64,000 nt of DNA from Paramarasmius palmivorus (Eukaryota; Basidiomycota; Agaricomycetes; Agaricales; Marasmiaceae). How positions within the stretch are numbered: the first letter of the stretch is position 1; each line of letters begins with the position of its first letter. Location: assembly GCA_037176845.1 (NCBI GenBank), contig JAYKXP010000006.1:496001-560000 (forward strand), given 5' to 3'. The position numbers were made by a program, and so were the translations under genes. Of this stretch, positions 43,486 to 60,030 are shown piece after piece. The notes beneath the pieces were generated by a model. That model made no database searches. It had not been told where the DNA came from and was given only the letters and a program-made list of their open reading frames with translations.

Positions 43486-46147
43486 ATGCCCAGCAACCCA
43501 GAACATTCTTCCCAACAGGGTGAACCACAGAAACCGCCAAAAGTCAACCATTTTCATCCATATAGCGAAGCCAAGAAAAAGAAGGATGTATGTCTCCTCT
43601 CTATCGCTTCCTGACAACCCGCTGACTTGGCATCCTTTCTCAGGAATTGCGGAGCCAGGCTACCCAGGTATGTATTCTTGATTTATCAATACCGTCGTAG
43701 ATCTGACCTTGATTACAGCCACCTATTCCCAATGGCGGCCCACATCATACGGCAACGATGCCGCACATGGTGAGCTTCATATGAGCCAAAGGCCTGTACC
43801 ATCTCAATGAAATTTATAGGCTCCTCATGAAAATCGTCACCAAGATTATGATCCTGAGGTGCGTTCATCTTTCCTATGGCCCCGATACCATACTCAAACT
43901 TACCCCTAGGCTGCACTTGGCTCCATCCCTGATGAAGCTGCATGTCCAATGGCGGAACACGGGGGAGGTACTTCGACCCGTACTGGTGGAGAATCATATC
44001 GTGAGTCGAGAGTCGGCGTAACCCTCTTGCAAACTCTCACAACATATATAGTGCCGCAGTACTCTGGAAGACACAACGATGAAACTGTACAAGGGACCTT
44101 TCACTCGACAGGGGCAGGGGCAGCAACTTCAGATGGCTCGCACGGATTAAACTCTGGAACAGAAAACACGCCTCTCTCGGGCAACCCCGCTCGTCCCGAC
44201 GTCACAAGTGAATTTCAGTCCGAGTCTCCGCATGGGACCATGCCCGGATCAGCTGGAGGAATACCAGCAGGTTAGCGGATTTCATTTGGTCACATCCAGC
44301 AACTGATTTGTTCCCTTCAAGGTTATCAACCTAATCCTCAGCCTCAACCAATGGATTCGCTCCCGGATGACACATGGCAGACTGGTCAAGATGCCGAACT
44401 TCAAGACTTTCTGCACTCGATCAATCAGCCAGAGGTACAGGGACAAAACGTACGTTTCCTACAGATATTTCGCAGCATTGAGCTCCAGCCACGGAAACTG
44501 CAGGCTTCCAAACCTGAGAACAATCCCCAGCAGTACAGCACTACGACAAGTTACAACCATGGCTATCAACAACAAGTTCCGTCCATTTACCCGCAACTTA
44601 TCGAGGTCTGGGCCCTTTCCGAACGTGGATATCTCTTATTTAACGGCCGTGATTCACAGATCGACTCTCCGAAAAGCGCTTATGTCGATGATATGAATGT
44701 CGATTTAGGGCTTGATTATGAGAGGGTTACAATGCCGGGACAATATCCGTATTCGGGACCTGTGCATACGCAAGCATCGTACTCCGCCTTCTATTACGAC
44801 AACGCAGCACCAAATGTAGTCAGTATATTTCTCATTTATTGTGTCGTGTTTTTATCTGAACCATTCTTTGTTCTTTTGCTAGAATGGCGGTTATGTAAAC
44901 ACCCCGCCTCGAAGAACTGACCCACCGAAGGCATCAAGCGGCAACATGAAACGTAAACACCCGCCTGCAGGCAATCAACCACCTGTTACTAAAAATCGTT
45001 TATATATGCCCCCGAGCTGGGAAGAGAAGGTAGGCCCACCTATTCTATAGCGTACATTCCCATTCTCACAAGTTCACGTAGTATAAACAAGCTGAGCAAC
45101 ACCTAGCAATGGCAGATCAACAAATGCGGCATGTTGAGGGTATAAATGAGCAGCGTATCCATCAAATGCAGGTATTTGCGGGTTGCTCTTTTGATTTGGA
45201 TTCGGAGTGAACAAGTTCTTCCAGGCAGTGTCGGAACGGGAGAAAGAGCAGCAAAGAAATGCGATCAGACAATTACAGGTAAGGTATCTTGTTGTGTCAG
45301 GACTAGCCTGCTCTCAACGTCTGCTAGGAACAAATTGAAGCACAAACTGCAAGGATGGCTCGCTTGGAACGCGACAACAGAAATATGGCCTCCCAACTGA
45401 TGCCAGGACTAGATGGTTATGATACTGTCTTCGGCGATCCGCCTAACGAAACAGGGTTTGTTAGGAATCGTATGGCAGAAATGGGACACTCGCGACCTCC
45501 GACAGTAAGCCTGCCACCTTTCACATTGAGTGCAAGACTAACGACTGAGAACAAGTCCTCTGCCAGTGGGGGATCAGCTGCTCCTCCGAACGGTACATCT
45601 GCTGTCGACGAACGAAGACAAAGGGCGGTAAGTCCGACGCTTACTCTAGAGCTGTGTTCTATGGCTGAACGTCGGAATAGGCGGCGATCATAGCAGGCAG
45701 ACGAGAACAGCAAGCGCGAGCGCAACCAAAACCACGAGTACGTATCAAGGACTCTTTAAAGATCAAAGATTGTTTACTACCCTTGATACAGAATTTACGT
45801 GGCCCAAACCCCCCTCTCCTCAGTTCTGCACGGCAGCAGGACAGTGTACCCATGAGATCGGCACCTGGAGTTGCTAACGACATGGCCAAGCATGTACATC
45901 TGCCTGCTAACTCAACGAATACAAGTCGGTTTACCCTTTCATATTATCGTAGATCACTTTTCTAAGCTCCCCAGATCTACCCACAGCACAACTGTCACGG
46001 CCTGGGACGAATATTCCCCCGACCTCGGATTCGATTGCGAAGATATGGGAGCAACTTGCTAAAATGCAAACAGAAACTACAAATCAACTCGAGGCCATTA
46101 AACGGGAGATACAAACAGTACGACGAGATACGACAAAACGACGCTAG
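43486..46147 (+). CDS. Orphan multi-exon coiled-coil protein (E)
   Basis: Sixteen exons: 43486-43587, 43644-43667, 43719-43769, 43820-43858, 43910-44000, 44052-44270, 44322-44449, 44504-44815, 44883-45029, 45082-45171, 45225-45278, 45328-45504, 45550-45627, 45681-45737, 45792-45924, 45975-46147; 624 residues. Twelve of fifteen introns are phase 0. The N-terminal half is Pro/Gly/His/Gln-rich and disordered. Coiled-coil exons follow (EQHLAMADQQMRHVEGINEQ, SEREKEQQRNAIRQLQ), and the protein ends in a heptad helix with a basic tail (AKMQTETTNQLEAIKREIQ, TKRR). The last donor (GTCGGT) is weak but the alternative frames end early. Family unknown. Confidence 0.6.
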
Positions 46148-46816
46148 CGAAGGTTTCCTCAGATTTGAAATTTGATGTACCCTATGTAATCTGGAATTGA
46201 TGGCTCTTTCATGTTGAATGCTGGTACCAGTTCTTTACACCGTGGGGCGGGTTTCCTCGGCAGCAATGTAACTTATGAGCTATGAAGTCGACATAACAAG
46301 CCTGCTAGACTAGCAGATAATTAGTCGTCACACTGTCACACATCCGAGTCGCCTACATGTTAATCCATCAAGATCAACTTTGGTTCTACTACAAGACGTC
46401 GCTGGCTACTGATCAATGTCGCCGGGAAAGCAAGCCTGCTGCGAAAAGAATGACTCAAATCTCGCTTGATCTTGCGTCCAATACATCCTCGAGCGCGCTG
46501 TGACGATGGCCACGAAGAACAAAGCAGAAATATGCAGGCTGCCGACTGTAATCCAATCCAAACCCGACTTATGGCCTTTGAAAAGCTACTCAGTAGCCGA
46601 GCCACGGAGATAGCTTTTTTCCTGAGCTGACACGAATTTGACTACGTAGATTGGATTGCACTGTGCGAATAGGCCAGATCATAAGGTATGTATGTAAATA
46701 AATACAGGTCGGGAACTCGTCTTTCAGGACTTTCTAAACACAAATCCACTCCTAGGGAAACGGAAAGGCTTCTTCTGATTAACAAGAGATACAAATCTAA
46801 CAATGTCCGAAGTCGG
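46148..46816. other. Intergenic between convergent genes
   Basis: No gene is seen. The minus frames at 46360-46605 and 46642-46833 lack recognisable features. Confidence 0.45.
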
Positions 46817-47331
46817 TTAGTACCCGTTTGCACGCCGAGAAGGCTTTTCTAACCTTTTGATAGCCCATCTAGCGAGTTCCCGATCTTTCTTTTGGACTAG
46901 AGACACCAGCGGCAACGTATTTCCGTTCCGTCGGGGACATCCCACTTTCATGACGAGCACATCCCCTCTCCATATCTTCATTGAGCTCGAAAGTTGCCTA
47001 TTTTCTGGAAGTCTCCGGCCGCGCTTCACAAAAACGTGAAATGTGATCTTCCGTGACCTGCCAACCTCGACGCAGATCTTCGTGTCGTGAATATATGGCT
47101 GTAGACGATGCTGGGCTAGTAGTAGATCGGATCTAGGGGAGCGTGCTGTTCCGTCGCGACTAGTCTCCGTCTTCACCTGGACGATGCGGGGTCTTCGCTC
47201 TGTTGCGGAGAATGATAGCCCGGCCAGTGATATTGTCCTGTCCTTCGAGGATTTAGAAAGTAGCTTCCTTGTTTTTATTGATCAACACTTACCGAAGGCG
47301 AGTACGGGTGCAGCGGGAGCGAGGATGGCAT
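46817..47331 (-). CDS. Hypothetical protein (F)
   Basis: Exons 47331-47293 (MPSSLPLHPYSPS) and 47176-46817, phase 0, 132 residues. The body has DTKICVEVGRSRKITFHVFV, then PENRQLSSSMKIWRGDVLVM and a basic C-terminus (WAIKRLEKPSRRANGY). I recall mushroom proteins with a similar WRGDVLVMKVG block, but no function is known. The intron (116 nt) is long for this window; an upstream acceptor could shorten it. Confidence 0.5.
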
Positions 47332-47859
47332 GGGTGAGTGATTATCGTTACATTACAGCTGATTGCTTGTTTTATGGATTGATAGTAGCGTCTCGTCTTA
47401 CAACATTGCACATTGCATTCAAGCATTCTATAATCTTATAATAGCGCGTTGCAACAAACGGATTCTCACCATTGTAAGCAGGACAAAGACAACACGTGTA
47501 GGCAAGAAAAATCTTGGCGTCCCGCTAGCAAGGCGCAATGTCACCACAAAACAGTGGGTGTTTCCTGCTCGTGATTGAAGCTTGAAGGATCAGCGCTCAG
47601 CGCCGGTTTCGATAACGTGTTTAACAGAGGCGCTAGGGCCCGAGGCCTGAGGTCACACACTGAAAGCAGTATGAAGTCATGGAACATCGAATTATTCCTT
47701 GTGTAATCGAGCTACGTATAGTACATAATATGAGCTAGTAAATGAGTTTAATGACGAGTTCGGAGTGACACAATATTTCTAGCTGAATTCAATGGGTGTT
47801 TGGTAATCTAGACAAGCCAATTAGAGCGACCTGGTATGTACATCGACTCGATTCGGTAC
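47332..47859. other. Intergenic
   Basis: No supported gene. Confidence 0.45.
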
Positions 47860-48235
47860 TCACCGCGACTTCTTCCTGGAGGCTAACTTGCCCCAATGAT
47901 TCAAGTCAAGTGTCCCGACTCCTTGAAGCGCATGTTCGTTGGTCTGGTATCGCGCCTCCAGAGACTTGTTCAAATTCTCTTCTAGCAGATCCATATCATC
48001 GGACAGACTCGCGAGCCGCGTGTCCAGCGCTTGCAGATTCCTTTCTAGTATATCGAGACCCTCTTTTAGCGCGTCGATGTCTTCCGTTAGCCTCTGGAGC
48101 TCAGCATTTAGCGTTCGAGCTTTCTCCGGGTGACATTTCTAATTGGGAAGTAAGTAAAAAGATGTGCGTCGGAATTAACGGTCTCACCTGCCCCATTTCA
48201 GTTACTGGTTGGAATGTATTTGCGATCGAGGCCAT
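47860..48235 (-). CDS. Small coiled-coil protein (G)
   Basis: Exons 48235-48188 and 48138-47860, phase 0, 108 residues. Apart from the first ~20 residues it is one continuous heptad helix (LNAELQRLTEDIDALKEGLD, LASLSDDMDLLEENLNKSLE). A donor-like GTGAGT overlaps the stop codon, so a slightly different C-terminus is possible. The gene starts about 145 bp from the repeat copy at 48379-48953. Confidence 0.55.
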
Positions 48236-48378
48236 GATCAAGACGTGTAAATTTAGTGCTTGCTACAGTGCCTTTAAAGTGAAAAGCTTCGAACATTTCA
48301 AGGCCGACGCTCAAAGTCATAGTGACAGAAAGTCGTCCGCCATTCAATGAGCTACAATATCAATCGTCATCCCAGGAG

Positions 48379-48953
48379 TTAGAATGAGTTTGGAAGTGGC
48401 GTTGATGCTGTAGCAGGGCCCATTACGGACCTTACAATGGACATGCCAAATATTTTGCATCTTTACACGCGGATGCCAAGCGCGTTGCAAATATGATTTG
48501 CATCTGGGCGCAAATATTTCAAGTCTTTGTTCTAGGACAATGTATGAACTATGCCAACAAAGATGTAACAACTTACCGAGCAAAGATTTTTCATCTTTTG
48601 GAGCCCCGAATGGCGGTGAAAGATCAAGAATCTTTGGGCGCCTACCAAATACAAAGCGTCTTTGTGGATGATTGTTTCCGTGGGATTTGATGCCTGTTTG
48701 CGGCCCAAAGAGTGAATCGGAGACGCTCGAAATATCTTGCGTTGTTCCCTGCCATATATATACTATTATGCGTCCAAAATATACATCATTTTTATTGACA
48801 GCCACGCGACAAATATTTCCCTTGTTTGCTAGATATTTTCGCCTCAAACATGCTATTTTTCCGTCATCAAAGATAAAAAATATTTACCAGGAAATCCGCC
48901 ATCATTTTTATTGGGTCCTGTTTCCGCAGAAACAGGAACGAACCACTGCAGTG
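48379..48953 (-). repeat. Dispersed ~570-bp repeat, copy 2 (inverted)
   Basis: Inverted copy of 6877-7446, with roughly nine of ten bases identical by eye across the 535-bp core (48419-48953). It ends with the same palindrome CACTGCAGTG, five bases before the DHR1 start codon. The terminal hairpin stem is conserved, but its four-base loop reads as the reverse complement of the loop in copy 1. Confidence 0.85.
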
Positions 48954-48958
48954 TCTGC

Positions 48959-53263
<4,305 letters not shown>

Positions 53264-53452
53264 TAAGTGATTATTTGTACTACATATAATACACTATGCA
53301 TTATGTTCTATGGATACAGTGGTCTATGTAATTCGTATGTATACTATCCTTGTAAAATATCCAAGACAGTTGCAATGTAGTCCGTGTCAGGTAAACCGAC
53401 GTCTATTAGAGGAGCCTGCATCAGAATTATCCAGTGGGCGCTATGAGTAGAA

Positions 53453-56400
53453 TTAGATGGGAAGAAAAGATGGCTGGATGGGTGTCACCTTGTTTTTGTT
53501 TTTCTGCTTGGGCAGGAAGATATTGGGTTGAGGTTTGGGCCGTTTTTGAGTTGGCATTTTCCCGTGGTTTTCGACCTGGAGCGGACGTGAAGGCAGTTGG
53601 TGATGGGAAGGAATGGGTGGGTCAGTGGCTGGCTCTGCCTTTGAGCGCTTTAGTGGCGGAGCGGGGTCCGAGGACTCCTCTGTTTGTACCGACGGTTCTG
53701 CTGGCGCTAAGACTGTATCGGGAGAGGATTCTGGTCCTTCTCTCTTCCGTTTGCCTTGACTGCCTGGTTCGTCGATCGCTTGTGCTTCTGATTTGTTTAC
53801 CACCTTTGACATTTTTTGATCCTGCGACTGCTTCAGCTGTTGTGGTGTGATTAAATCGTCCGGAATGGGAGCTGCAGGCTGTATTTTCTGAGGCTTTGTG
53901 CGTTTTGGTGGTGAGCTGGGGCCAGGTAAAATGACACTGGGTGTTGTAAAATAGGTCGAGTCAACCTGTTCAGTATCGGAAATGTGAGAAATACATGGGC
54001 GTAAGAGTAAGCAAGGCATTCACCTCAAAGAGACAGTCTCTCGACCTGGCATCTTGAACGATGTTGCGCCAAACTGCGTTACTTCGCTCCAGTGTAGGAG
54101 CATGTCCTAGAATGAAGAGTGACGATCTTGCACGGGTTATGGCGACATTCATTCTCCTTATATCTGAGAAATCTTCAGCATGACGACTATGTGCAAGGTC
54201 GCGATGAACGAACCGGCAAGGAAGCCTACGTCGGTCAAGCCTGGGCCAGCCCTGACGCAGGACAGTATGATAATGTCTTTCTCTTGCCCTTGAAACCCAT
54301 CCACAGTGTTGAAGTCAACTTGTGTAGCGATTTCCTTGCCAAACCTTTGCACAAACGCATTCCGGATATCCGAAATTTGGGCGCGATACATTGAGACAAT
54401 ACCTATTCTGAGGGTAAAGTCGATCTTGCGAAAATCGTTCCGAAGGCGATTGAAAAGGTCCACCGCAGTTTGACACTCAGCTCTGTTCTTGGTGGACTGT
54501 CCGCTCTTCTCTTCCTGGCCTTTGACGACGTTGAAAAATCTATAGGTGCCAAACTTAGCGCTTGAATGCCACGGCTGTGCGGTCTTAACATCCATCGCTG
54601 GTCCATCCTGTAGACGCCCATCATAGAATACTTTGCTTGGCAAACGACTAATATCCGGGTGCATTCGATATTGAATGCTATTAAATCTTGTGAGCTGCAC
54701 GATGTCAGTGCATTACCAGAGAGAAAAACTTGCCTGAGTAGATGGACAGCATCCGGTCGTTGCTTTTGAAGTCGAACAAACAGTGACTGGTCATATTGAA
54801 GATTGCAGGCCTGTTGGCAAACGTCACTTATGAGGCTTTCGGAATGAGTCGATATAGTATATCACTAACCTGTCGTGACAAAACAGTGGGTGGCAACTGT
54901 TGTGGATCCCCGACCATGATGCAGCGGTCACAGCGAAACTTGAGCGGGATCAATGAGCTGAGTTCTATTGCCTGCGCTGCCTCATCAATGATTATCATGT
55001 CGAAATCAAATGCCTCTAGCGTCTCGTGTCCGGCACCTGATAGTGTACTGCAAATGACATCTGCTGCTTGGAGGACTTCTTGGCGGGCTTTCCGACGGGA
55101 TGCATCGAGGGTTCGCGATTCAGCTTTTTGTTGGTCCTTTAAGCGATCAAATTGTTGCGTTAGAGTCATACGCCGAGAGTTGAGGCGTTTGATTTCGTCC
55201 TCCAAAGCTCTGGTGCGAGCGCTATTGTCGCGAACTTCGTTTACCTCTTGAATCTTCTGCAGTCGGGTCTGCTTAACATTTTCCAGTTCGCGGCGGAGCG
55301 TTGCTACCTCGCTTCCGAGATCGCTTTTCGCTTGCTGGCCGTTCGAATTGAGTTTCTGGTCTACGAGTTGATCCAGGGATACCTCCTTGACATTTAGGTT
55401 GATCGCGTTGTCCGCTCCAATTCGCACCACCTTTAGAGGACCATCTTTCCCGGTTAGCCCACGCACACCGTCCTTTAATCGGCTGACAATTTCGTCTATA
55501 GCGGCGTTACTAGGCGCACAAATCAGGATTTTCGAAGGAAGTGGCTTCTCGGGGGCTTTCCCTGCATCAATTGTAACTGGTCGGCGGGGTGGATTGCTTA
55601 AGAAGGCAGCTACGAGACCACATATTGTGGAGGTCTTGCCGGTACCTGGCGGTCTGTTCACTGTGAGTGAGGTGATCAAGGACAACAAGGTATAAGCCAT
55701 ACCCCTGTATCAAACCAAAGCCTGTGTTTCGCAGTGATGCAGCAATGGCAATTGCTTGAGGCTTGTTAACACCATGTTTCTCCATTGTTTGATTAATGAT
55801 AGCCTCCTCAAGTTTTGGAACAGCTGACAGCTTGGGGTCAAGAACCAGATTTGAACAATCATAATATTCGGCTGAAACCAGGGCGGCAAATTCTCGGTTG
55901 AGGGTACTCAAACTAGAGCCAATTATCAGAACTATTTGGGATTGATAGAGAGTGAGAGTAAGAGTTACCTGAATACTTTTGCGACTTGCCATATGCTATT
56001 CAGCTGGAGCGGATCGACAGATGTGGTTGGAACTAAGCACCGGATGGAGGCCTGTATCTCGGTCGGCGTGCCTCGGTAATTCAAAGTTTTCCCCAAGAAA
56101 GAGGTTTTTCCATCTGGATGACGCAGCAAAACGACATCATTGTCTGTAAGGTACCAATCTCTCCGGACGCCTTCAGTAATGGAAACGTCAAGATGTGACC
56201 ATTCTCCACTGTATTGTCGAGAAACAATTTTGCACTGAAAATATTCCAGTCTCTCTTGCTTGGACTGGACAAGCTGGCTCCAGCATTCGAGGAGTAGCAA
56301 AGGTTGGAAGACCTTACGGTAATGGTCAAAGCTAGTAAAGCGATCAGGGACCGGTAAGAGCGGTAGCTTTCTCCCAGGTGGCTCTGGGCCGGGATGATCG

Positions 56401-59400
56401 TAATTCCATGAAAGCAGTTCTCGATGCAAACCGCTGATGTCAGGTCGCAGTCGGAGGGCCTTTCTGCGAAGTTCTTCACGTTGACGCATGCGCTCCTCCA
56501 TGGGGTTCTTCGCCATGGAAGGGATATCAATCTGCTTGATCGTCCTGCGTTCAGGCTGTTTCTTGACCTTGGGAGATTTCTGAGATTTTGCAAGCTGAGC
56601 TAATGTTGTCTTCTGCGACTCCTCTTCACTAGACTCCGAGCTCGAGTCAGAATCTGCGGAAGCGCTCGAAGCTCTGGAGCTGGCACTAGAAGAAGCACGG
56701 GACGATGTCTGGCCAGAGGTATTGGTGGTCCTCCGAAATTTGGGGAGCGAGTGAGCTGCGTCAAGTTTCTCCTGATCAGAGTTCTTGAATTGATAAGCAG
56801 ATGATTTGAGAGTTTTCACGGCAGGGGGTACGGCTGCCTTGGGAGGCAGAAGAGTTTTCTTGTTCGATGTGGATGGCTGAACCTTTTCGTCTTTTAACTT
56901 TGATTTCGACGAAAGCTTGTCCGTAATCGGTTTCTGTCCCTTTGTCATAGAAACAAACTCTATTTCATCGTCACTTTGCTTCTTCCGCGCCTTTTCTTTC
57001 CCTTTACTCTTGTCCTCCTTCACTTTGACCTCGTGAATTTCCACTTCCTCCTCAAAGGAAGCAATGGCGTCTTCTAGTTTCGACAGACGGGCATCATCAA
57101 GCCTGCTTCCCTTATTGGGATCCCCTTCCCGAGCCACTCTGACCACAGAGGCAATCTTTTTCAGTGCTTCCTCTGGCGGAGGCATCCGAGCTTCTCGGAA
57201 ACAGTCAAGTAAACTTTGCAGAAGTGTGAATGATTGATGAAGAAGCTCAGGGTCGGTCAACCGCAGCCAGCGAGTCAGTTCAGGAAGGGTTTCGTGCAAA
57301 TCCTGGATCATCCTTTTGCCCGTAGCCGAAGGATTACGAGGATTGCTGACATGACGGCCTCCTGACGACGCATTAGCTGCAGTCTCGAGGACTGTCCGGT
57401 GAGCCAATAAATCTCTTTCAAAGATAAGAGCATCCCTCATCCATTCAACCATGACATTGGGCGAAAAGAGAGGTGACCATTGAGGTGTGCGTTTGAATAT
57501 AACATTCATGGCTTTACACATCGAAATCCAAAGGGTGACGAGCTTTGGGTGTAGGTTATCGATCTGAAGCGATTGGAGGAATTGTGGATTGTGTAGATGA
57601 CCTTCAGGGCTAGCACAGAGTGCTTCCAGGATATCTGTGAAGCACCGAACGAGCGATTTCGCTAGGTTGCAAGCTTCTGGGACCGTGGAGGCGTAGGAGA
57701 CAAAGACGGAAAGGAACTCGGACATTCCATCCAAGGCAGGACCAGGAAACTTTCCAATGAGGGCCCGATAACAGTCCGCACGAACGTCGACGTCGAACGC
57801 ATGCCCAATGAATGCTTGGGCTCCATTACGAATGTCGTCAACAGGTGAGAGCATCAGCCTCACTACCTCTTGAACAGCTCCTTCCCGCTGTAGAATATTG
57901 AGACTGGCTGTAGGGACGTTGAAATCGGCAAACCTAGTGATTGCGTCGAGAAAGCCAGTCCTGATGGCTGTCAAGGCCTGATCCACGTCTCGAAGAAGCT
58001 CCTTTGCACCGGGTAACTTCACTTTGAGTATCTGCGCGAAGCCTTTCTCGGCAAGACAATCCAGGTGTGACGCCTGGGCGACAATGGAGATAATGCTTCG
58101 AAGACCATCAAGGTCACTGGAATGGAGGGAAGTGTACATGTGTTTCCAGATCTGTTCGCGGATACGCAACGGCACTTTGTCCTTCTCCTCGATCACCGGC
58201 GTCTTCTTCTTGAGCTCCAGATATGCCTGCCATCTGCATAGGCGCGTGATAGCATCTGAAATATTGGCGATATCGTGAACAAGCGCTTGGTGAATCAGGT
58301 CACGAGTTGAACTGCGCGCATTCGCCCATAGCGGAGTTGCGTGTGACGGCGCGAATAAGACTGTGGAGAGTGTATCGGCATGTATGTCCAAGATGTCGCT
58401 GACCACTGCATATTTTTCCTTTGCTTGTGCTTTGAGTAGCTAAGTGGCTAACTTTGAGTCTTGGTTGAGATGAAATGAGAGTAAGCTATCACGGACCTTG
58501 GCGGCATAGATCACAACCGTTGGCCGAGCACCACCAAAGCGCTCATGTTGAAGCTCCCCGTACAGATACTCCATGATTTTCGCCAAAACTTCAGGATAGA
58601 CTGGCAAATTGCGAATGGCGGCGAGGTATTCGGATAACCAAGCCAAAGACCACGGCGTTCTCTCCGATGATGAAGTCTCGGTGTGAATCAGCGCATTGAA
58701 GGATGGGTTATCCTTGAGAGCGTCGAACACGACCTGGGGATATTCGGGGGCTTCTCCTAACCATAGGCGCTCGTTTAAGCGCTTTAAGACAAGAATAAAG
58801 CATCTTAGAACGTGCTCAAGCTCTGCTGAAAGCATCAATGTTCCGTTCTGGCACTAATTATATATACGCACCGGGTCCGTGGTCATGAAGATGAGTAGTC
58901 GCAAAGTGACGAAGGTCTGTACGGCCGCTCGATACCAAGAAATCGGGATGTACAAAGCGTATGACCTCGTACAAGCATTTCCAGAACGAGACTGGATCCT
59001 TCGAGGCGGAAAGTTCGAAGGTGTCGGTAGCGGAACTATCTTTAGTAGACATCGTAGATGATATGATACTACTAATGACGTCCTTGAAAGACTGTGTCAA
59101 AACCTCGTTGGGGATAGGTATAGTCCTTGCTCGCGCGGCTTGCTGGGATGCCCACTGACGGACAGTTTGGTTGTCATGTACCAAAAGTGCTATAACTCCA
59201 GGTGGCACTGGGTCAGTTGGCCAATCCTCGTAGATTCTAAGAGAAAGGTGATGGGTGACTGATTGAATGCGAACGTCTCGAAACACCGGCAGATTAGTCA
59301 CCATCCAATAGGCTATAGGAGAGGGGATGGGAGACTTTGGAGCTGTGTCTGACGCAACACCCGACGAAGAAAGCTGGCCTAGGACGACGTTGAGCTCCCA

Positions 59401-59834
59401 TAAACCAAATTGCTCCCAGAAATTGTTTAACACATGCGGAAGGAAAGCCCCGAAGTAACTGAATGTTGACTAAGTCGAGAAGTAGACACAAAAGGGTCCA
59501 TTACTCACGTTGTCCTCGAGCTTGTTTTAGCTTTCTGCAATTCCAGCACACACCCCGAACAATTCACTAAACAACCCTGTAACACCTGCTTCCACTTTTC
59601 CACCTGGACACTAGAATATGCGAAAAGCCGAAGTAAAAAGGTAGCAGCTTCGATTGTCGTTGCATTCCCCCGCGAGCAAAACCAGTGAATCTCCTTTCCG
59701 GTAGAGCTTTCACTCATAAGATAGTTATATATCTGCTGCAGAAGCTGGTCGCTGCATTTATCATTGCCGGCAGGTTCGTCGCGAAGTTTGATGAGCTGCT
59801 CGTGGATATCAGACGCGGACACAGCGTCACCCAT
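53453..59834 (-). CDS. SEN1: Sen1-type SF1B RNA/DNA helicase
   Basis: Ten exons, in coding order: 59834-59509, 59458-58872, 58825-58497, 58439-55969, 55912-55703, 55653-54870, 54810-54734, 54677-54214, 54163-54024, 53965-53453; 1966 residues, a normal Sen1 length. Helical N-terminal domain, charged linker (residues ~880-1100), then the helicase: IQGPPGTGKTST (~1308), IIIDEAAQAIELSSL, GDPQQLPPTVLS, SIQYRMHPDISRLPS, TVDGFQGQEKDIIILS and VAITRARSSLFILGH. The tail is Pro/Lys-rich with nuclear signals. Sen1 ends non-coding transcription and removes R-loops. The intron between exons 7 and 8 begins GCAAGT, a GC-AG intron; splicing there gives HLLSIQYRMHP exactly. Confidence 0.95.
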
Positions 59835-60030
59835 GAAGCAAACTTTATCTGGAGGTGATAATGGTGATGATGGTGAAAGAATTAGAAAAAGGGTGCCAGC
59901 TAGACCACTCTAAGTGGTAGTAAAATAAAGAGGGTCGCGCGACGAGTCACGTACGCGACCGAGTTTCTCACACCTCAAACAGTTCCGTGTATCTTGCCCT
60001 TTTACCGCCACCTCTTTATCTACTACAACA
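59835..60030. promoter_or_regulatory. Shared divergent promoter of SEN1 and TSN
   Basis: Only 196 bp separate the two start codons, so both genes must be driven from this stretch. No clear TATA box is seen; the sequence contains CG-rich (GGGTCGCGCGACGAG) and pyrimidine-rich parts. Confidence 0.6.

Noticed and set aside
47939..48133. Plus-strand Ser/Arg-rich frame
   Set aside because: It is the complement of a clean coiled-coil exon on the minus strand; Ser/Arg richness is what such an antisense frame gives.
48911..48958. Upstream in-frame ATG that would extend DHR1 by 16 residues
   Set aside because: These codons are repeat sequence also present at the other copy, and the family N-terminus starts at 48959. 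Kept only as a point in the findings.
53434..55251. Long plus-strand frames (53434-53850, 54796-55251)
   Set aside because: They lie antisense to SEN1 exons that carry conserved helicase motifs.
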